DNA of 64,000 nt, from contig CANUEZ040000028.1 of the NCBI GenBank assembly GCA_948099385.1, forward strand, positions 124,001 through 188,000, in the 5' to 3' direction. The first letter of the stretch is position 1; each line of letters starts with the position of its first letter. Positions 56,711-64,000 of this stretch are shown in pieces. A model generated the notes under the pieces. The model searched no databases. It was not told the DNA's origin and saw only the letters and a program-made list of their open reading frames with translations. The stretch comes from Fasciola hepatica (lineage: Eukaryota > Platyhelminthes > Trematoda > Plagiorchiida > Fasciolidae). The position numbers and the translations under genes are program-made.

Positions 56711-58964
56711 TTCAGTACTTCTGACTAAGATCAGTATCCGCCCGCGTTTGTGAAAATTTTACCGTGACAAGCAAAAACCGGTAAAATTTTCAGGCTACTC
56801 TTTGTCTTTCGATGTTCACTAAAGCAGAATAATTGCCGATAGACGAACGGACTTATAAAGTAGCCATGCTAACTTCTGGGTTCAAAATTCAAAAGTTATT
56901 TTGTAATATGAAATTCATCCTACTGAAATCGGATTCTTACTTGTATCCATATTTAGTTCCGGGGGTTGGTTGAAGATTTTTTGTAGGACTGATTTCCTCT
57001 GCTTTATCTCTAAGTTTAACGCATTAGCCTTAACCTAAAAACTTGCACATAAAACGAAATGGGGTCTGGAAACAAATTGCAATGGACTACCGCTGTATAG
57101 CAGAGTCAGAGTTATTGCTTTGGTGGGCTGTCGGGCAAAGAGCTTGTTCCGACCTAATTCACGCAAATTACCTTCAAATTCACTAAAAGCACGGATTTGA
57201 AATCAACCTTACTTTACCAAGTTTATCTGTTAAAATGTTTGACCATCTTAAATTGTATAGAAGGAAAGTGATCCTGTTAATGCTGCCCAGTTTTATAATG
57301 TCAATTTATATATATGTTACAAATATACTGTAGTACCCTTTTATGATTGTCCACGTCGAGTGCAGAATTACTAATGCATAATGTTTGTACTGTCTCAACG
57401 GTGACAGGTGCTCAAAAATGGAGCTCCAGAACACGACGATATTCCTTTGTGCTTGACCTATGTTAAGTTTTCGTCTTTAGTTACACAAGTATCACCAGAT
57501 GACGATACTCCTTTGACTGATCCAAGCAGATGCAAAGTTCATTGTCTGTGAGTGCAACCGTAAAAACAACAAAACTCCCAGTGGATCACCAAGTACGTGA
57601 CTTTGTAACTGGACAAAAAGCGTTCCGGAAACAGCAGCTTACCGAATACTGAGCAAAGCTGAACCATCAAACAACAAAGCAATCCACATTAGTGATATTA
57701 ATCTCTGCACTACACAGCAAGATCATCCGAGTTTCAATAAAAATAAATGGATAGTGGGAAGATTCTATCGACCTAAGGATTAGAAATTCAAGGCAGCCAA
57801 TTCAAAATGATAAACCTAACTTGTACTAGAATTTTGAACTAACTGGAAAACAGTACCGGAATAAAATATCTAGCCGTAAGTAGTTGAAAACATTTACTCT
57901 TTTATCTCGTCGTAGCGCAGGTAGATGAAACATTTGGTTCCACAGTAGGCTTGCAATAAACCATCAATCAGTGACGTAAATTCGGGATGGGGAAATTATG
58001 AAGAAGTCTGGGGCGATCCAAATAATGAAGCGACTTGTTAGACATTGATCACTTCCGATAAGACATCGTATGAGATTTTACTAAATGATTAGTGTCTATG
58101 AAAATATAATCCCACATTGGCCAATGGCCTTGGCGCACAAAACACAAAAATAATTCTCAGCTGCACTCTCTGGAACCCTTTTTCATTGACCGTTAACGAA
58201 GATTAGAGCCCAAGGAAATATTACCCTGATCGAGCCAAATCACAGAAATTAGCTGCGGGTCAGAAACATAGCGATGATCAATGTTTCTTGAAAACGTCCA
58301 AAAAAGGGTGGGTTTCGCACTGAACACGCAACGGCCTGTTCAGTACTAGCCACAGGTTGCTGACTTTATGGAAAACATTTATCGGTGATTTGGTAGGAAA
58401 AAGTCAGTTATGCATTAGTGGCTTTCAGTTGCTTCGAACATGGCGGAAACTGGACCCTCAACGTTTATCCAGACCGTCTATAGAATGATCTAAAAATCCA
58501 ACAGCACACGTCAAGAGCAACAGGCTTGAAACACTAACCACTATTGGGGCACTTAACATCGGCCACTAGGAAGCAGAGATTACCCGAGCTTCCACGGCCA
58601 AAAGCCGACTCCGTTAGGCTTGAGCGTGGCGTCGATCTAAAGCAGTTACCTATTGCATCATCCGGCCATCGGTAGGGATTTTTCCAGGCCAAAAGTGATT
58701 TATGAATCTTACTCCCAACTAAAAATCTTCGTGTTAAGTGAAGGAGAAATTTTTCAACTTTTACTATTAATGTGTACAACCAATCTCCTGCTACGTATCA
58801 CCTCTCGGATTTTCAAAAAATGGGTACATTTCAGGAACAGCGACACAACATGTTTGTCAGTAGTACGTACTTTTGTAAGTGAGATGGAAAATTGCGAGGG
58901 ATATATAAAACAAACCACATGAACGACGAAAGCTACTAACTTTGGTTGCTTGTTTGTCTTTCTA
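56711..58964. other. intergenic stretch, nothing assigned
   Basis: AT-rich sequence with only short frames on both strands; no domain was recognised. Confidence 0.4.
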
Positions 58965-59252
58965 TTATGGGCAATTACTTGCTGTTTCTCTAGGCCAAAT
59001 TCCAGATTTATTCACTGAATAACTTGGAAAATAGCCAGGAAATCCCACGACAAAATTTCCGTCGGATTCAGTCACTCGCTTTGTGAAAACTGCTTTCGAG
59101 GTACTTAAAATCACATGGCTGTTCGAAGTAATTGTTATGTTCGAATAAATTTTGCCTCTCCAGTTTTCAAAATTAAATGAAAAATGTTGCCCTTTCGTGG
59201 CAATGGAAAACTTATTCTGCTTTTTACTGTACCATCGAACGATTTCATGCAA
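58965..59252 (-). other. hypothetical open frame, possible host exon
   Basis: A 95-codon minus-strand frame containing FSIATKGQHFSFNFENWRGK and IYSNITITSNSHVILSTSKA, then GNFVVGFPGYFPSYSV. An F.F.F..WG..I.N.T.T..G...... pattern occurs in extracellular plexin-domain-containing (TEM7-type) and nidogen-like proteins, but the match is weak. Two N-glycosylation-type sites (NIT and NKS) are visible. Possible AG acceptors precede it. It could be an exon of a secreted or membrane protein gene, or a chance frame. Confidence 0.3.
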
Positions 59253-60453
59253 AAAAACGAGGGATAGCAGGAGCTACAGTTTTCTTTGTTTTCGCAATCA
59301 TGTGCAGTTTTGCACTTTCAATACACCGAAGCACAAGCCCATTGCATCCCTAACTCACTTTGCTCACCGGGGTTATTCTTTTAGCATGCATGAGACTGGA
59401 TCTTCCCAGAACATTTACTACCGCACATAACTAACCAGTCAACTAGCCGTTTATGGCCGACCACCCCTGGATCATCCGTCTCCATTCGCTTTGTGACCGA
59501 TAGCATAAGTAACGCCTTCCCCTCGTCGATCGGTTGAATTTCACCCCTCACAGCGCGACTGCGGATTCATCATGAAATATCAATGCTCTATTCATTGAAA
59601 TCCATGGGAACGCCATACTTACTGATATTCATATTGTTCTAATTAATTTGTCTCCGTAAAAAGTAATTTTTCTATAGTAGCAATAAAACCGAATAATAAT
59701 ACTTGCCGAAAGCCGTCAAGACTAGTAGTGTGCTCCACCTAATAAGCATCACCATAGCTTAGATGATAAAATCCAGTGAAAAATAATTTTGATTATTAGA
59801 AGGCCTTGATTTAACCTTCCAAAGATCGGTTGTTGTTGGTTTTTGAGAAGCCTCACGTGATACTGTGGTTCAAGTGGTATCCGGAAAAATATCTGGTGTA
59901 TTGTATCCGTCTAGACAAAAAAGCCACCGTATAATACTATCCCACGAATATAGAACGACTATGCATATATGGTGGCCTTCCGACCTAATAAATCCGAATA
60001 TTGCAGTAGAATAAAGATTCTCACGACATAAGGAAATACAGTCAAGGCATCTGGACTGAATACGTCTCTTATTTGTTTGATGGAAACTCAGAAGGCAGAT
60101 GAAAAAGGAAGGCTCGATCAGTAAAAGGACCATTATGACGAACGCTGAGGAACGTGGGCACATGAGATTTCAGTGCAATGGGATAGGCACTAAGTGACTA
60201 ACACAATACTAGCAATTTCCGCTGACAAGATACAGAACCGTCCGCAAACATAGTTAATTGTCCAAAATAGTAGGTCGTATTTGGATCACAAGGACAGCAG
60301 GACGGGCTGCCAAGTCACTGTAGATGTCTTAATAAAAAGGCTTTCAGGAATGTATAAGTTCGATTTTCACTGCCACGGATCTCAAAACGCTCACAGACAA
60401 CGCAGGGAGAACAGTCTGCGGTATCCATTTGCAGTTGGGCTGACTAAACTTTG
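59253..60453. other. intergenic stretch
   Basis: The frame at 59870-60163 on the minus strand is open but matches nothing known. 60260-60453 follows the minus-strand PLE nuclease fragment and may be its decayed 3' part. Confidence 0.35.
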
Positions 60454-61030
60454 TGTACCATGCGATGATGGGATAATTGTCTTGCCTCTCGGCCAATGTA
60501 GATTGCGTGACAGGCACACCTGAACAAACAGATTACGTTTGAGATGGCCAGCTTTGGCATTACATCTTCACTAGAATTTCGCGTAATTAGAGAGCTTGCA
60601 AGTGTACCAGACCCATGATTTGAGTTGAATGCTCAACTCAGTTTACATGATAAAAGTCTTCTGACGCTGTTCGATATGGAGTCTCCCTTGAAAGGCACAC
60701 GGATGAACAGTTTCTTCATATGAACGGTGTAACTCGGATCATATTACGATAAGTCCTTTAGGTTTTGTTCCGTTCTACCGTTTCTATCTTTGTCCCCATT
60801 CGTGAAGCAGAATATGTCATCCATATATCGTCTATATGGGGTCATTTCTTGCAGTGTTGTGATCTCCAGTTTCACTATAAATGCTCCTTAAAAACTAAAA
60901 CGAATGGTGATCCAATGAATGCATCTTTGAGCTGAAGATACTGTTTCCCGTTAACCAGGAATCGGACTTCAAAAGTATATCTGAGGAGGAGTTCTTCCAA
61001 GACCTTCGGAGGTACGTTATTCGGTAAGCA
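60454..61030 (-). pseudogene. Penelope-like element fragment, RT palm to GIY-YIG start
   Basis: Minus-strand conceptual translation from 61030 gives PPKVLEELLLRYTFEVRFLV, NGKQYLQLKDAFIGSP (the F..NG..Y.Q..G..MGSP motif of PLE RT) and, after a frameshift, TPYRRYMDDIFCFTNGDKDR with the catalytic YMDD. Further on comes MKKLFIRVPFKGD and then DVMPKLAISNVICLFRCACH followed by AIYIGREAR, the start of the GIY-YIG nuclease. It breaks off near 60470. The RT part between YMDD and the nuclease is shortened. It lies back to back with the plus-strand copy at 61045. Confidence 0.85.
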
Positions 61031-61044
61031 GATTTTTATTACGT

Positions 61045-61404
61045 GAACTGAATGAAACAGTCAACTCAGCTCATGGGTCTGGTAAATTTGCAAGCTCTCT
61101 AATTAAGCGAAATTCTAATGAAGGTGTGATGCCAAAGTTAGCCATCTCATACGTAATCTGTTTGTTCAGGTGCTCCTGTAAAGCAACCTACATTGGCCTA
61201 GCGGCAAGGCAACAACCCCAAAGAACCAAGGAGCACCATATAGAGTGGTTCCAACACGGAGTAACAGGTACCAAAGGTTGCGTTATTCTCGGACACTTGG
61301 TGGATTCAGTTCGTCAAGTTAAACGCCGATTCAGCGTTCTAAATAGTTTTTCAAGTGCTTCTCAATTCCCACGAGGACAAGTGATGACACACACTGGCCA
61401 GTGA
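61045..61404 (+). pseudogene. Penelope-like GIY-YIG fragment, inverted partner
   Basis: The plus strand from about 61045 matches the reverse complement of 60454-60650, for example CATGGGTCTGGTAAATTTGC against CATGGGTCTGGTACACTTGC. The frame 61126-61404 reads MPKLAISYVICLFRCSCKAT, YIGLAARQQPQ and further to GHLVDSVRQVKRRFSVL. It keeps C-x-C and YIG but not the usual R after YIG. It extends further into the nuclease than its inverted partner, which ends near 60470. Confidence 0.83.
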
Positions 61405-62197
61405 AGAGACGATTAGCTTCCGTCTTTTCGCACCTGCTCTGTAAGTACAGATAAATTTCGTCCACGGCTTGCAATTACCATGGCCGCAAGTAAACCAGTC
61501 CAACTCCAATGATATAATATGGACCACGTGCCCGTCACGACCCATTCACGGAGACTAAATCATCAATCTAATCTCACCTCTCACAGAAACTTTTCATCTA
61601 ATTCGAATGACCCTTTACCCGTCAAACGCACCCATTTCCAGTATGCAGTTTGCAGGCTAGAGAAAAAATCACTGAAACCAATAGTTTAAATCGGAAAATC
61701 GTGCTCTGATGTCGCAACGTGCACATTCCGGAATACACTGAAACTCATTCTCAGTAGATACGAGACATTTTCATTTGCTGGAGTGGTTGAGTAATTAGAA
61801 GTTGCTATAGTATATAAAACTGGTTGACTCTTATATCGTTATTAGTTCTGTTTAAATTGAAACAACCGATTTTCTGCATATTTTCCATTATTCTAAATAA
61901 AATATTTGGTATATTCTGCCCTTGAATTATTTTATCGTGCAAAGGCAAGCCATTAAGAGGAAGTGTTCGTGTACTGTTTTGTACTCTTGGGTTTTTTGTC
62001 AGGCAAATGAAATGATCAATTTGAACTTTAGTGTCAAATGAAAACACCTAAGCAATGTTTTAATATATTGATCAAATGAAAATGAAGTGAAATCTAAAAA
62101 AGTTTAATCACGAATTTTGGTTTGCTTTACATAGTCCGGAGCATTTCTCAGTATCCTTACTTGTGTATAATTCAGTTTAGGTGGCTGATTTGTGTAG
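61405..62197. other. intergenic stretch, nothing assigned
   Basis: AT-rich, with no domain-bearing frame. Confidence 0.4.
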
Positions 62198-62485
62198 TTA
62201 TTCGAACATCCTATTAAAACCGCGTCCATCCCCATTTATCAGTGAATACTCTAAGAAGAACAATGGTTTGTCTTTTTCATGTAACTTAGCGAGGGATTTT
62301 AGTAAAGTTCGCGAAGAAGTAGCGTAGGCCTGGATAAATTCGGTACTTTTTGAGCATTCATTTGCTTGCCCTGAATTGAGCGACGCAATTTTTGTACGCA
62401 AAGAATTATCTGCCTTGAAAAAGGAAGATAGAGGGCCTTCACAAAACAAAGGCGGAACAGATGAATAGGATAAACCCTCATGCAT
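62198..62485 (-). other. hypothetical open frame, possible exon
   Basis: A 95-codon minus-strand frame with balanced composition (SSFFKADNSLRTKIASLNSG, LLKSLAKLHEKDKPLFFLEY). I recognise no domain. It looks more protein-like than its surroundings, but splice sites were not resolved. Confidence 0.25.
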
Positions 62486-62703
62486 TGGTCCGGGCCTTGC
62501 GTTTTTTCAAATTTGTATCAGTTGAGGGATTTTGTTGAGAAAGTGCTCTGTTTCAGATTATATGTTTGTTACTGGTCTGAACTTGGGAGATAATTTTTCC
62601 TCGGAATTATCAGAAATGTATTACAATCACCGAGTAGATATGCATTCGACTATTTGAGTACATTTTACAATAACAGACTCCGTCATTCTGCCTTACTCTG
62701 GCA
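62486..62703. other. spacer before LINE remnant
   Basis: No feature was seen. Confidence 0.4.
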
Positions 62704-63920
62704 GTGTCAAAGGTGCTAGCGTCTGCCGTCCTTCGCAGGTTGTGCCAAAACCACAAAGAACACACTCGAGAGAAGCAGACTGGGTTACGCGCCAGTCGTA
62801 GATGTTTCGATCAAGCCTTCCTCCTCAGACAGCTGCTACAGCACCATTTTATCTACAAAATACAAACGATCACCTTAATCCCAGATATTCGCTCACCCTT
62901 GGGTTCCGTCGATGGGACTGGACCATGGAACTTTTTATTGAGAAATGGAGTATCTAAGAATCAGGTGTCGATCATCAAAGAATTGTATCGTCACATCTCA
63001 GGCTGGGTAAGGGGATACGGCCAGCTTTCGCCCTATTTGTCGGCTCCGGTGGAGTACGATAATGTCGCCCCATATCCCCGTTTCTGTCGAACGTTGCCAT
63101 AGGGGATGTTTTACGAAAGTCCTTTCTGGTCTTTCAAACAGCGGAGTTTAATTCCTACCCGGGAACAGAGTTAAGACTTCGAACACACTGACGATATCGT
63201 CCTGGTAAGTGAAAAATGCACAGACGGCTCAAAGCTCTCTGTCCCGCTTAGCGATTGAGATATCCAGATGTGGTATGCACCTGAAGCCTTCCAAGTGCAA
63301 AATATTTTCCCAAAACTGGCAGCAGCCTGTGCCTGCACTCACCATTCGTAGTTATCAGCTTGAACTAGTCGACAATATGGAGTACCTTGGAAGCTTAAGG
63401 ACTGCTGGATGTGACAATGAGAATATCAGTTCACAAATAGACAGAGCTAGAGCAGCTTTCGTAAGCCGGCGACACCTGTGGCTTCGCCGTGTCATTCGGC
63501 TCTCTCTTAAGGTACTGCTGTTGCCGCGGTTCGTAGTTTTACTCTACTGTTGCCAGATCTGGCCAGTTCGTGTTGAGGATGCTAAGAGTCTTATGGCATT
63601 CAGTAACCGATGTCATTGAGGCACTCCTCAAGTCTGTTGGGAAAATCGAGTGAGTAGTGGTGAGATGCGCAGTATTGTTGGGCACAGATAGCCGCCCTCT
63701 TGACATAGTGGTCGCCCTACACCACCTCCGATGGCTCATACGTTTCACGAATGCCAGCCCATCGTCTACCTTTACGTGCTCTATTCGCACGTGTTCTGCA
63801 AGACTGGAAGATAAGACGCGGTGGTCAGACCATGAATTAGCGCAGAGGTATGAAGAATCTGGCTTCAACAGTGGCTTTGTTTGTTGCTTCCCGCATCCCT
63901 GGTTAGGGTCCAAGAAGTGA
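62704..63920 (+). pseudogene. RTE-like LINE reverse transcriptase remnant
   Basis: Frame 62704-63102 carries LASAVLRRLCQNHKEHTREK, QTGLRASRRCFDQAFLLRQL (the QAGFRP.RGC.DQIF.LRQ motif) and, where the catalytic F.D...AFDSVD should be, LIPDIRSPLGSVDGTGPW. A shifted frame near 63180 gives HTDDIVLVSEKC, replacing the YADDI box. Frame 63209-63619 has RCGMHLKPSKCKIFS, VDNMEYLGS, DRARAAFVSRRHLWLRRVIR, and a YCCQIWPVRVEDAKSLMAFS block. Frame 63657-63920 has HHLRWL. This is the order of RTE-type RT and its C-terminus. It is truncated at the 5' end, with catalytic changes and several frame breaks. Confidence 0.85.
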
Positions 63921-64000
63921 GGACTGTCGCTGGTTAGAGACACTGAGATACATGGCTCAGAATAGAAGTTAAAGGCGAGAAGGCTGTACGGTCTGTCTGT

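Overview
This is a eukaryotic genomic window of mixed base composition with AT-rich stretches, and it is made mostly of old and young transposable elements. I see no complete host gene, no rRNA or tRNA, no operon structure and no CRISPR array. The mix of BEL/Pao, Gypsy, Penelope-like (PLE), CR1/Jockey-like and RTE-like elements, a MULE-like transposase remnant and a type I hammerhead ribozyme fits a flatworm genome (trematode or cestode). That assignment is inference from element style and was not checked against a database.

Layout. 1-9.9 kb: decayed BEL remnants on the minus strand (an LTR at 311-709; protease, RT and linker at 4.8-6.6 kb) and a near-palindromic hairpin at 2031-2195. 9,872-14,998: a BEL element with two 377-bp LTRs, a 5-bp target-site duplication (TSD) GCTGC, an intact gag, and a pol that has lost most of RT and all of RNase H. 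15.0-18.9 kb: a broken CR1/Jockey-type LINE with endonuclease and RT. 23.4-32.5 kb: a nested complex. A BEL RNase H remnant is followed by a young Gypsy element (23,962-26,726; identical 310-bp LTRs, TSD GTAG, internal deletion joining gag to integrase), then a BEL LTR, BEL integrase remnants, another BEL LTR with gag remnants, a minus-strand LINE fragment and an inverted BEL LTR.

33.7-35.1 kb: a 641-bp TIR element and an 11-bp tandem array. 37.9-39.9 kb: a divergent palindrome about 2 kb long whose arms carry two inverted copies of a DUF4806-like coding segment. 44.0-44.8 kb: a MULE-like transposase remnant. 46.4-47.1 kb: a LINE tail. 48.8-49.8 kb: Gypsy RT/RNase H ending at a (TA)n tract. 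50.2-51.1 kb: the 3' part of a PLE. 52,711-52,755: a hammerhead ribozyme. 60.4-61.4 kb: two PLE fragments in inverted orientation. 62.7-63.9 kb: an RTE-like LINE remnant.

The genes do not form a pathway. The connecting theme is retroelement nesting, internal deletion and inverted duplication. The strongest leads are the DUF4806 palindrome, the hammerhead ribozyme, the BEL LTR pair with identical interiors but mismatched ends, and the two LTR elements that lost the middle of pol.
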